A stretch of DNA of 6,554 bases from Dehalococcoidia bacterium (GCA_015661045.1 JACVQG010000093.1:1-6554), one strand, 5' to 3'; shown: positions 1-5,761, counted from the stretch's first letter. The notes: generated by a model not told the origin, from the sequence alone. Numbers and translations are program-made.

Positions 1-705
1 GTGCTTTTCCTGAAAAATTACTATAGCCGTAGAGATTGGCGGGAATGGGCGCTGGTAGCTATTATTATTTTTGCGGGGAGCATTGCTCTCTACCTTCCCT
101 TCTATCTCGGCCTGAAAGCACAGGTTAAAGGGATCTGTCCCTGGTTCGGCCCGGATACCCGACCCCAACAGTATTTTCTGGTTTGGGGGCTATTCCTGTT
201 TATAGGGGTCTCGTTCCTGATCGCCAAAGTAATCAGTTATCGGAAATGGTTAAAATCCGACATCTGGACGATGTTCATAGCCACGTTGCTGGTTTTTAGT
301 CCGTTATTTTTATGGGCTTTTATCAGGACACTGCTGGTCTCATTAGTGCCTTCGTTCGGGGATTTACCTTCTGCTTCAGGCAAACTATGGCATCTATCGC
401 CCCTTTTGGTTATACTTATTCTGTATCTCACTTTGCTACTGCGCCGGAAATCGCAGGATGAATGGCAAGGGAGTAACGCTGCCAGCCTTTTCTCAATTCT
501 CATTCTGTTTACCGGTCTGTTTATCACCATGGCTGCCGAGCTATTCTATTTAAGGGATTTGTTTGGCAACCGCATGAATACGGTCTTTAAATTCTATTAC
601 CAGGCATGGATGCTCATGGCCATAGCTTCAGCCTTCGGGCTATACTATATATTAGACCGGTGGCAGCGTTTATCCGCTGGCCGCCAGCTTCACCTTCAGC
701 GATAG
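1..705 (+). pseudogene. DUF2298 / chlor_Arch_YYY membrane protein, main fragment (5' end outside window)
   Basis: Membrane part of a DUF2298 (TIGR03662, 'YYY') protein, a polytopic family found in Chloroflexota and archaea and usually next to a TIGR03663 gene. Its function is not biochemically settled; a role in glycosyl transfer or envelope glycan assembly is inferred from that pairing. Several hydrophobic segments are visible (about residues 17-37, 57-77, 90-115, 131-147, 161-180, 203-218 of this piece). The family signature RMNTVFKFYYQAW lies at residues 191-203, preceded by ELFYLRDLFGN. The GTG at base 1 is only the window edge: the family is several hundred residues long, so the true start is upstream. 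The frame reaches TAG at 703-705, but homologous sequence leaves this frame near base 655-667 and the last dozen residues (RLSAGRQLHLQR) look like out-of-frame readthrough. The rest of the protein continues in another frame from about base 668. It is either a pseudogene or an assembly error; family assignment is firm. Confidence 0.85.
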
Positions 706-1147
706 TTTTCAGCGCCCTCGCACCCTAGACGGGCTGGCCTATCTGGAGAAGGAAAACCCCGGAGAAAGACGGGCCATCGATTTCCTGAGCCGGCAACCAA
801 GGAATCCAGTGATTGTGGAAGCAACAGGGGATGACGTGAACGCCTTCGGCCGCATCTCGGCTCGGACCGGCCTGCCGGCAATCTTGGGATCGGTCAGCCA
901 TGAGGTCCAGTGGCGGGGTTCACAGAGGCTTCTGGTTGAACGGCAAACCGATGTAACAGCTATCTACCGGAGCCAGAATACATCTGAGGTGATGGGGCTT
1001 CTGAAAAAATATGGCGTCACTTTTGTATATGTAGGCCCCCTGGAAACAAGGACGTACGGGGAGCAGGCACGCGATAAATTCAAATCCTTTCTTGACGTAG
1101 CATTTGAGAGTGATAATGTCAGAATCTACAAGGTCCCCGGAAAATAA
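668..1147 (+). pseudogene. DUF2298 / chlor_Arch_YYY protein, C-terminal fragment in shifted frame
   Basis: Soluble C-terminal domain of the same DUF2298 protein, read one frame away from the upstream piece. From base 668 the frame gives VYPLAASF, then RTLDGLAYL (from 719), the VIVEATGDD motif (from 809), and the conserved TGLPAILG and HEVQWRG motifs, ending at TAA 1145-1147. In family members these follow the RMNTVFKFYYQAW segment after a loop and one more transmembrane helix. Here that helix is missing, and only about 10 codons separate the GLYYILDR end of one frame from VYPLAASF of the other. That implies a deletion of perhaps 20 codons that is not a multiple of three (inference from remembered family architecture). 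An in-frame TAG at 653-655 stops this frame from running further upstream. The first start-like codon is GTG 809, but no good ribosome site is seen there, so independent translation is unlikely. The end overlaps the next gene by 32 bases. Confidence 0.8.
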
Positions 1148-2930
1148 AAGGGCCTTTATCGAAATAGGCATCTATATACTCCTGGTTACCGTAGCGGCGG
1201 CTATCCGCTTCTGGCAGCTTGACCTGCGGGCTGTCCACCATGATGAAAGCCTGCATATGTTTTATAGCTGGAAGTTCTTCAAGGGGCAAGGCTATTTCCA
1301 CGATCCGATGATGCACGGCCCCTTCCAGTTCTTCGGTAACAGGCTGGTCTTTTCGCTCTTTGGTGTGAGTGACTATACAGCCAGGATATTGTACGCCTTT
1401 TTCGGGACATTGCTCGTAGCTCTGCCTTATTTTATGCGACGGGAATTGGGCAGGTTGGGGGCTATCCTGGTGGCTATCATGCTGGCCTTCTCTCCGTCAT
1501 TCCTCTACTTCAGCCGCTTTGCCCGAAATGACATTTATATAGCGTTCTGGAGTATGCTTATTGTGATTTTCCTGTGGCGATACCTGCAGAATGGACGCTT
1601 CCGCTATTTGTGCGCGGCAGCCGCAGCCTTAGCGCTCAGCTTTGCCACCAAGGAAACAACCTTCCTGTTTGTAGCTATGCTGGGTGGCTTTTTCCTCCTG
1701 TGGCGAATCGGGGAATTGTGGAAAGCTGTCACGAACGGTTTCTCTCTTTCAAAGTTGTCTCCAGCCGCATCATGCCTGATCATGATAATTTCCCTGGCAT
1801 TGCCTTTATATGCAGCAGGCATCGGCTTCTTTCAGCGACCCCTGGGCATTGTTTTAGCCAATGCCGATGGAAAAGCCGGCTTGATAGGCGCTCCGCTGGA
1901 GGTTAAAGGGATGACCGTAGCGGTGCTTACCGTTGTGCTTTTCCTGGAAGCGGCGATGGTGTTTGGCTTCAGGCGGTGGGGGTGGCGATACATGGTATTA
2001 TTTGGAATATTTTACGGTATCTATGTAGCCCTGTTTACAACCTACCTGACCAATATCGCCGGTCTGGGGACGGGTATCTGGGGCTCGATGAGCTACTGGA
2101 TAGTCCAGCACGGCCAGAACCGCCTTGCCCAACCCTGGTTCTACTATATGTTATTGCTTTCTTACTACGAATTTCTTCCCGTGCTCCTGGGAGTGATAGG
2201 AGCAATCTATTTTATTAAACGGAAAGATATTTTTGTCGTTTTCCTGACCTATTGGGCTGTTGTGAGCTTCGTACTTTATGCCCAGGCGGGGGAAAAGGCG
2301 CCCTGGCTGACGCTCCATGTGGTTCTACCTCTGATGTTGCTGGGAGGCAAGTTTGCCGGGGAAATACTGGTAAGGTTGAAACGATGGTGGAAAGGTTTAG
2401 CCATTGCAGCTCTTATCGGAATACTGGCGTTTACTATCAAATTAAGCTTACAGGCCAGCTATCAAAAAAATGATGTCCCTACTGAGTTGCTTGTCTATGC
2501 GAGCGGGGCTTATGACCTCAAACCACTTGTTGACAGAATTGAGAGGCTGGCGGAAGATAGCGGCCAGGGGAAAGGGTTCAAAATCACCGTTGATTCGTCG
2601 CTTTCATGGCCGTGGGTATGGTACCTGCGGGACTATACCCGGGTGGACTATCCCGACCTGGGCAAGGCAACCGAACCGCCACAGGGCGAGGTGGTGATAG
2701 CAGCCACAGGAAATGAAGCTAATTTATCGTCATATTTGGATAGATATGGCCCGGGCGAACGGTTCCATCAGATTTTATGGTACCCGGAGGAGTATAAAGA
2801 GTGGAAGGCCGGTGACTTTTTGAAACCCGTGGGCTGGCAAAGGTGGTGGGATTATTTCTGGAGCCGTAAAACCGTTGGCCCGTACTATTCCAGCGACGGA
2901 GTAGCCTATTTCTCCAGGGCTTCGCCTTAA
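1116..2930 (+). CDS. TIGR03663 family membrane glycosyltransferase-like protein (Agl23-type)
   Basis: Polytopic membrane protein of 604 residues, of the TIGR03663 family that public annotation calls 'flippase activity-associated protein Agl23'. It resembles the GT-C/PMT fold that transfers sugars from polyprenyl-phosphate donors outside the membrane. The first helix (about residues 15-31) is followed by the acidic loop motif HHDE (41-44), typical of GT-C enzymes, then HDPMMHGPFQ (62-71), FSRFARND (132-139) and ATKE (177-180). About ten further hydrophobic segments lead to a soluble C-terminal domain with WPWVWYLRDY (498-507). ATG 1116 is chosen over TTG 1104 and GTG 1110 because of the normal start codon and an upstream gagag (1105-1109). 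It overlaps the end of the DUF2298 gene by 32 bases, so the two were probably translationally coupled. The frame is intact although its partner is broken. The family call is firm; substrate and reaction are not deducible. Confidence 0.9.
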   Translation: MSESTRSPENKRAFIEIGIYILLVTVAAAIRFWQLDLRAVHHDESLHMFYSWKFFKGQGYFHDPMMHGPFQFFGNRLVFSLFGVSDYTARILYAFFGTLLVALPYFMRRELGRLGAILVAIMLAFSPSFLYFSRFARNDIYIAFWSMLIVIFLWRYLQNGRFRYLCAAAAALALSFATKETTFLFVAMLGGFFLLWRIGELWKAVTNGFSLSKLSPAASCLIMIISLALPLYAAGIGFFQRPLGIVLANADGKAGLIGAPLEVKGMTVAVLTVVLFLEAAMVFGFRRWGWRYMVLFGIFYGIYVALFTTYLTNIAGLGTGIWGSMSYWIVQHGQNRLAQPWFYYMLLLSYYEFLPVLLGVIGAIYFIKRKDIFVVFLTYWAVVSFVLYAQAGEKAPWLTLHVVLPLMLLGGKFAGEILVRLKRWWKGLAIAALIGILAFTIKLSLQASYQKNDVPTELLVYASGAYDLKPLVDRIERLAEDSGQGKGFKITVDSSLSWPWVWYLRDYTRVDYPDLGKATEPPQGEVVIAATGNEANLSSYLDRYGPGERFHQILWYPEEYKEWKAGDFLKPVGWQRWWDYFWSRKTVGPYYSSDGVAYFSRASP

Positions 2931-2931
2931 C

Positions 2932-2942
2932 CCAAAGATTGA
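2932..2942 (+). repeat. 11-base direct repeat, left copy (flank of RAYT module)
   Basis: The sequence ccaaagattga begins one base after the Agl23-like stop codon and recurs exactly at 3785-3795, on the far side of the transposase module. It lies two bases outside the left outer inverted repeat. Its placement resembles a target-site duplication. Confidence 0.55.
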
Positions 2943-2999
2943 GGGTTGTAACAAATTTACGTGGCACATTAGGGCAGAAACAGAGACACGGTCTGCACA

Positions 3000-3023
3000 A
3001 GACACGGCATGCCGTGTCTCTAC
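3000..3023 (+). repeat. REP-like palindrome, left copy
   Basis: The 20 bases agacacggcatgccgtgtct (3000-3019) form a perfect palindrome; the 3' extension ctac (3020-3023) makes a 24-base unit with an orientation. A truncated half copy, agagacacgg, lies just upstream at 2982-2991. The unit is the exact reverse complement of 3707-3730 beyond the transposase gene. Flanking palindromes of this kind are the usual substrate sites of REP-associated tyrosine transposases. Confidence 0.85.
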
Positions 3024-3049
3024 GGAATCAAAAAACAGGTGATAGGGGA

Positions 3050-3676
3050 ATGGTCAACACAGAAATATTCGAATATAATCCTCATTCATCAAGGTTGAAA
3101 GGGTATGATTATACTCAACCTGGAGCATATTTCGTTACCATTTGTACCTATGCACGGATGTGTTTCTTTGGAGAGATTAAAGAAGGGAAGATGTTCTTGA
3201 ACAAATATGGTGATATTGTTCATTCATGCTGGCACGCTATTCCTCACCATTTTCCTGATGTTAAACGTAGTTCCTTTGTGGTCATGCCGAACCACGTACA
3301 TGGAATTATTATCATTTCCAAACTGTTGCCACCCTCCGTTCCGTGTGTAGAGACACGGCATGTCGAAGACCCTCGGTTTATCGGGGCCGTGTCTGAGACG
3401 AAAGTTTCGCAAAACACGAATGAGGAATTTCAAAAACCAGTCCCCAATTCATTACCCACAATCATACGTTCCTTTAAGTCAGCGGTCACAAAGCGGTTAA
3501 ATGAATTGGGAGAAAACCTGCCTGTAACCGTCTGGCAAAGAAATTATTATGAACATGTGATAAGAGATAAAAAAGAGTTAAATCGGAAGATACAGTATAT
3601 TAATTCCAATCCGGTCAAATGGGAAATGGATGAGGATAACCCAATAAATACCAAAAAAACCGGGACAAACAGGTGA
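3050..3676 (+). CDS. REP-associated tyrosine transposase (RAYT, Y1/HUH family)
   Basis: Single-strand DNA transposase of the IS200-like Y1 family, 208 residues, expected to nick REP palindromes through a 5'-phosphotyrosine. Visible family features are the N-terminal GAYFVTICTY (25-34), the metal-binding HUH motif in MPNHVHGI (79-86), FKSAVTKRLN (142-151), and the catalytic tyrosine region VWQRNYYEHVI (161-171, Tyr166 or Tyr167). These are followed by YINSNPVKW, the usual C-terminal block. ATG 3050 is chosen because conserved sequence begins just after it and aggtg (3037-3041) lies 8 bases upstream. The frame stays open back to 2939 only because it reads through the left palindrome. Residues 97-118 are encoded by palindrome half sites (3347-3362 and 3386-3394) and form an insertion between the HUH and tyrosine halves. 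All catalytic motifs are present, so the enzyme could be active. It is flanked by inverted copies of a 24-base REP-like unit. Confidence 0.92.
   Translation: MVNTEIFEYNPHSSRLKGYDYTQPGAYFVTICTYARMCFFGEIKEGKMFLNKYGDIVHSCWHAIPHHFPDVKRSSFVVMPNHVHGIIIISKLLPPSVPCVETRHVEDPRFIGAVSETKVSQNTNEEFQKPVPNSLPTIIRSFKSAVTKRLNELGENLPVTVWQRNYYEHVIRDKKELNRKIQYINSNPVKWEMDEDNPINTKKTGTNR
3347..3394 (+). repeat. Degenerate REP-like unit inside the RAYT reading frame
   Basis: Bases 3347-3362 match 16 positions of the flanking unit (gtagagacacggcatg), and bases 3386-3394 supply the complementary arm gccgtgtct. Arms 3351-3359 and 3386-3394 can pair across a 26-base spacer. In frame the first half reads V-E-T-R-H-V, close to the V-E-T-R-H-A-V that the intact palindrome would encode in that frame. 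Confidence 0.7.
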
Positions 3677-3706
3677 AAGAATGAAATGGTAGTTAGATGA
3701 GTCGGA

Positions 3707-3730
3707 GTAGAGACACGGCATGCCGTGTCT
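3707..3730 (-). repeat. REP-like palindrome, right copy (inverted)
   Basis: This unit is gtag plus the perfect palindrome agacacggcatgccgtgtct (3711-3730), and is the exact reverse complement of the 3000-3023 unit. It lies 30 bases after the RAYT stop codon and could also act as a hairpin at the transcript end, although only a short t-run (ttta) follows. Confidence 0.85.
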
Positions 3731-3784
3731 TTACATTAAAAACCCAGGTCGTTATTATCTTTATCACGCAAATTTGATACAACG

Positions 3785-3795
3785 CCAAAGATTGA
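3785..3795 (+). repeat. 11-base direct repeat, right copy (flank of RAYT module)
   Basis: Exact second copy of ccaaagattga, one base outside the right outer inverted repeat and in the same orientation as 2932-2942. Confidence 0.55.
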
Positions 3796-3824
3796 AAAAG
3801 TATTAAAAACAAGCTGCTCAGCTA

Positions 3825-3853
3825 TTGCATTTTTAGAAAAAACGGCGTATGCT
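3825..3853 (+). promoter_or_regulatory. Candidate sigma-70-type promoter for zinc-ribbon gene
   Basis: ttgcat (3825-3830) and tatgct (3848-3853) are separated by 17 bases, ahead of an AT-rich run. The -35 match is weak (3/6) and the -10 fair (4/6). If real, the -10 overlaps the ATG at 3849 and the transcript would begin near 3860, leaving a leader of about 145 bases. An 8-base inverted repeat (aaaacggc 3839-3846, gccgtttt 3866-3873) straddles the predicted start point and could be an operator or early hairpin. Confidence 0.35.
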
Positions 3854-4004
3854 CAGTATGGTAGAGCCGTTTTCGATGCTAGTTCCATATTTAAATGGCG
3901 AGGTACACCGAGCCTTTGCAGCTAATGTTAAAGGTCTTCAGCCTCAGAGACTGCACGAAGCCAGGCCAAAACCAAATATCAAAAAAGGAGGTGCAGTAAA
4001 TCCT

Positions 4005-4292
4005 GTGGCTGACAAAAATTTAACATGCCGTGATTGCGGCAAAACGTTCGCGTTCACCGAGGGCGAGCAGGAGTTCTACAAGAGCCGTGGGCTCATGAAC
4101 GAACCCCAGCGCTGCCCGGATTGTCGGTCTGCCAAGAGGCAGGAACGGTCCAGGGGCGGAGGCGGGCCCCGTGAAATGTTCACGGTCACCTGCGCACAGT
4201 GTGGCAAGGAGACTCAGGTCCCCTTCCAACCCAAGCAAGATCGTCCAGTCTATTGCAGCGATTGCTATAGCAAGCAGAAAGCCAGGCGGTAA
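4005..4292 (+). CDS. Small double zinc-ribbon protein
   Basis: Cytosolic 95-residue protein with two zinc-ribbon-like cysteine sets. Set one is C8-x2-C11 with C37-x2-C40, enclosing the conserved GKTFAFTEGEQEFYKSRGL stretch seen in many small bacterial zinc-ribbon proteins of unknown function. Set two is C63-x2-C66 with C84-x2-C87. A basic Gly/Arg linker (residues 41-56) joins them and the tail is K/R-rich, which suggests nucleic-acid binding (inference). GTG 4005 is chosen because a strong aaggaggtg (3985-3993) precedes it and homology begins right after it. The spacing is long, 11-13 bases. The same frame is open from ATG 3849, but that codon lies in the predicted promoter and the extra 52 residues show no recognised domain. 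GC content is clearly higher than in the neighbouring RAYT. A strong palindromic terminator follows, so it is probably monocistronic. Confidence 0.8.
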   Translation: MADKNLTCRDCGKTFAFTEGEQEFYKSRGLMNEPQRCPDCRSAKRQERSRGGGGPREMFTVTCAQCGKETQVPFQPKQDRPVYCSDCYSKQKARR

Positions 4293-4368
4293 ACCAGCTT
4301 CAGTAGCCGGTGGCGATTGCGATAAAGTAATCGTCGTTTAGCTATGAAGTAGGGCCAATAGGCGAACA

Positions 4369-4408
4369 AAACAGGGCTGCCCCGAATTAATTCGGGGCAG
4401 CCCTGTTT
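4369..4408. terminator. Perfect 40-base palindromic (bidirectional) terminator
   Basis: An 18-20 base-pair hairpin: the left arm aaacagggctgccccgaatt is followed directly by its exact reverse complement. The stem is GC-rich near its base, with a t-rich run (tttgtttg) after it on the + strand and an a-rich run before it (aacaaaa), so it can end transcription from either side. It follows the zinc-ribbon stop codon by 76 bases. The centre aattaatt forms the loop. Confidence 0.8.
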
Positions 4409-4410
4409 GT

Positions 4411-4615
4411 TTGGGTTACTAATAATAGTAGAGGCGATTCTATTTTGGGGAGAATCCTCCATTCCGATGAATCGGGACCGCGAAGTATAAAAATAGACTG
4501 GCTTTGTCATTCTGTCCGAGCGGGTATCGGACTCCGATGTTTTACTCGGAGGAGCGTAGCGAAGAATCTCAGGGTGGGGGGTGTGGTTTTATTAAGTACC
4601 CCCCTGATTCATCGG
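4411..4615. other. Gene-free repeat-rich intergenic stretch
   Basis: No convincing coding region is seen on either strand. It holds several short inverted repeats: gattct/agaatc (4436-4441, 4451-4456), ccgat/atcgg (around 4463-4474), a dispersed-type repeat (4503-4574), and a C6/G6 hairpin (4599-4604 with 4615-4620) touching the left end of the insertion sequence. Confidence 0.6.
4503..4574 (+). repeat. Dispersed-type intergenic repeat (gtcattct ... agaatctcaggg)
   Basis: The ends attct (4509-4513) and agaat (4563-4567) are inverted. Between them are two small hairpins: tccga/tcgga (4515-4519, 4527-4531) and ctccga/tcggag (4532-4537, 4546-4551). The pattern 'gtcattctg...gagcg.agcgaagaatctcaggg' is recalled as a common intergenic repeat in Chloroflexota and other environmental genomes. 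Only this one copy is in the window, so repeat status rests on recall. Confidence 0.5.
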
Positions 4616-4636
4616 GGGGGTCTAGAGTTTGGACAT
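4616..4636 (+). repeat. Left terminal inverted repeat of the insertion sequence
   Basis: Begins with five G then tctagagtttggacat. It matches the reverse complement of 5762-5782 except at positions 9 (a/g) and 17 (g/t). The transposase stop codon is at 4644-4646, just inside. Confidence 0.75.
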
Positions 4637-4643
4637 AATATCG

Positions 4644-5321
4644 TCAAGTATTGGCTTGCAAGGTAAGATTTTGTGCAAAGTTAATGTTCAGGAACGGCCA
4701 AACAGACGTTTCGTTGTACTCCTTTCGCAGGATGGTCAAAATATCAAGGAACGATGGTCTTTTAGAATGCTTTCTCCATTTAGGGAGGTCCAGATAGTCA
4801 CTGGTGCGTCCTGGTCCGAAGGTGCGCAAAGCTGCCAACAGCGAGAGGCTGTAGGAAGCGACTGCGAATGCCGGATGGCGGGGTACCGATTGAGGCGAAC
4901 GTACCTGAGCTTGGCCGACACCCAGGAGGTCCTTTTCGTCTCGATGATTGACCTCGATCTGCCATCGATCAAAATAAGCCTGAATCAAATGGGCCGCCGA
5001 AGCAACCAGGTCGGTGGACAACAGGTAAGCAGGATCGCGATAATTGGTGCGCGCGTGTTCAGGGTAGCGCACCAGGTAATCATCAATCACGGGGTCAAAC
5101 AGCGATTCGGCTTGCCACCGGCTACGTGAGAACATTTTATAGTCGGCGCTCCAGTCTTGACCGCTACGTCCCAGGGCACAAAGTGTACGCGAGATGGTAC
5201 GCCGGCCCATGATACAGGGCAATGCCAAGGCGTGCCCGATCGCCCGCTCACGGCTACGCTTCTGGGCAAATACCGACCGCCAACCTTGATCCAGCAGGGA
5301 GTAAAGTTGAGCTGTCAGCAT
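4644..5321 (-). CDS. IS4-superfamily DDE transposase with internal deletion (probably inactive)
   Basis: Transposase remnant of 225 residues; relatives are recalled at roughly 420-450. The C-terminal half carries the IS4-superfamily signature Y116-x2-R119-x3-E123-x6-K130 (YFDRWQIEVNHRDEK), preceded by YRDPAYLLSTDL (94-105) and followed by GVGQAQV, AFAVASYSLSLLAAL, LPKWR and RPSFLDILTILR. This order is that of an IS701-like group. The N-terminal part (about 1-82), with DYKMFSRSRW (60-69), is the usual DNA-binding region. Between about residues 80 and 90 the two parts are joined in frame. The middle of the catalytic domain, with the first two Asp residues of the DDE triad, is missing, so it should not be catalytic. 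ATG 5321 has a gaaggaagg ribosome site and sits 2 bases after the stop of the upstream HTH gene, implying coupled translation. The absence of frameshifts suggests a recent deletion or retained binding function. Confidence 0.85.
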   Translation of the reverse strand: MLTAQLYSLLDQGWRSVFAQKRSRERAIGHALALPCIMGRRTISRTLCALGRSGQDWSADYKMFSRSRWQAESLFDPVIDDYLVRYPEHARTNYRDPAYLLSTDLVASAAHLIQAYFDRWQIEVNHRDEKDLLGVGQAQVRSPQSVPRHPAFAVASYSLSLLAALRTFGPGRTSDYLDLPKWRKHSKRPSFLDILTILRKEYNETSVWPFLNINFAQNLTLQANT

Positions 5322-5323
5322 TT

Positions 5324-5659
5324 TTACTTTCCTTCCTTCAGCCCAAACACATTCCTGTCAGTACGTATGAAGCGGTCGCCGCGGCGAACCTTTTTGACCA
5401 GAGACGAAACTATCGATTCACGCTCCAGTCGCCGGCCGTGCACCTTCTCTACGCGGTCAATGATTTCGGAGATATGCAGGGGTTGGGCGGCTCGCTGGAG
5501 TATGTCGAATACCATGTCAACTTGTGACAGACGTTGTCGGGGCCGAGTGTCGGCCTCAACCAGCCCGGCGCGCAAGCGTTTAACGGCTTTCAGTTGTGCT
5601 TCCAGCGAAACCTCAAACGCATGTAAGACAGAAGCCTCAATATCATTTTTGTCCATCAT
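5324..5659 (-). CDS. HARE-HTH-like winged-helix protein encoded in the insertion sequence
   Basis: Small protein of 111 residues (110 if the second ATG is used). The N-terminal half is helical and charged (residues about 2-48, rich in E, K, R, L), possibly a coiled coil. The C-terminal half fits a HARE-HTH/RNA-polymerase-delta-type winged helix: VDMVFDILQRAAQPLHISEI, then an ESIVSSLVKKVRRG recognition region, then the typical ending RFIRTDRNVFGLKEG. This family binds DNA and is often fused to chromatin, restriction or polymerase components. ATG 5659 or ATG 5656 (minus strand) follows a strong aggagg (complement of 5665-5670) by 5 or 8 bases; the second has better spacing. The gene lies inside the terminal repeats, 2 bases ahead of the transposase, so it is probably part of the element. 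It might regulate transposition or help recognise the ends (inference). The domain call comes from sequence pattern only. Confidence 0.65.
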   Translation of the reverse strand: MMDKNDIEASVLHAFEVSLEAQLKAVKRLRAGLVEADTRPRQRLSQVDMVFDILQRAAQPLHISEIIDRVEKVHGRRLERESIVSSLVKKVRRGDRFIRTDRNVFGLKEGK

Positions 5660-5664
5660 GGCAT

Positions 5665-5670
5665 CCTCCT
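5665..5670 (-). promoter_or_regulatory. Strong ribosome binding site for the HARE-HTH-like gene
   Basis: The minus strand reads aaggaggatgccatgatg. The aggagg core lies 5 bases from the first in-frame ATG and 8 from the second. This rules out the longer reading frame that opens near 5761. Confidence 0.75.
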
Positions 5671-5707
5671 TGGGGACAGGAATATTACTCAATCTTGCCC
5701 CAATAAA

Positions 5708-5736
5708 AGGATACCATAATAACGTAGGTATGACAA
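5708..5736 (-). promoter_or_regulatory. Candidate promoter for the insertion-sequence genes
   Basis: On the minus strand ttgtca (complement of 5731-5736, 5/6 to the -35 consensus) and tatcct (complement of 5708-5713, 4/6 to the -10) are 17 bases apart. They lie just inside the right terminal repeat and about 40-50 bases before the HTH start codon. Confidence 0.5.
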
Positions 5737-5761
5737 TACTACTGGAGAATATCATACTCAA

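Larger units (their letters stand above)
2945..3783. mobile_element. 839-base RAYT module with outer 19-base inverted repeats
   Basis: The ends are an imperfect inverted repeat. Left is gttgtaacaaatttacgtg (2945-2963); right is cacgcaaatttgatacaac (3765-3783), whose reverse complement matches at 17 of 19 positions. Inside these sits a perfect 24-base inverted pair (3000-3023 and 3707-3730) and then the RAYT gene. An exact 11-base direct repeat lies just outside both ends (2932-2942, 3785-3795). The module is visibly AT-richer than the genes on either side and separates the Agl23-like gene from the zinc-ribbon gene. Known RAYTs act on REP hairpins as single-strand HUH enzymes and are not known to have DDE-style terminal repeats or target duplications. 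The outer structure may therefore reflect another mobilising enzyme, or nested insertion. Boundaries are inferred from the repeats only. Confidence 0.6.

Noticed and set aside
1574..1906. 110-residue open frame within the Agl23-like gene
   Set aside because: Out-of-frame overlap with a gene showing continuous family conservation; no ribosome site or domain.
2939..3049. Longer N-terminus for the RAYT
   Set aside because: It is read through the REP palindrome (KTRHAVSL) and lacks family conservation. The ribosome site and conserved start fit ATG 3050.
2982..3730. CRISPR array from repeated agacacggc units
   Set aside because: Copies are few, irregularly spaced, in mixed orientation, and lie around and within a RAYT gene. 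This is REP organisation, not a spacer array.
3849..4004. In-frame upstream extension of the zinc-ribbon gene from ATG 3849
   Set aside because: The ATG falls inside the predicted -10 box and has no ribosome site. The 52 extra residues show no domain, and a strong aaggaggtg sits just before GTG 4005, where homology begins.
4629..5129. 166-residue open frame on the + strand
   Set aside because: Antisense to the transposase, beginning in the terminal repeat, with no recognisable motif.
5660..5761. N-terminal extension of the HARE-HTH-like protein to 145 residues
   Set aside because: It covers the candidate promoter and precedes a strong aggagg next to the double ATG at 5659/5656.
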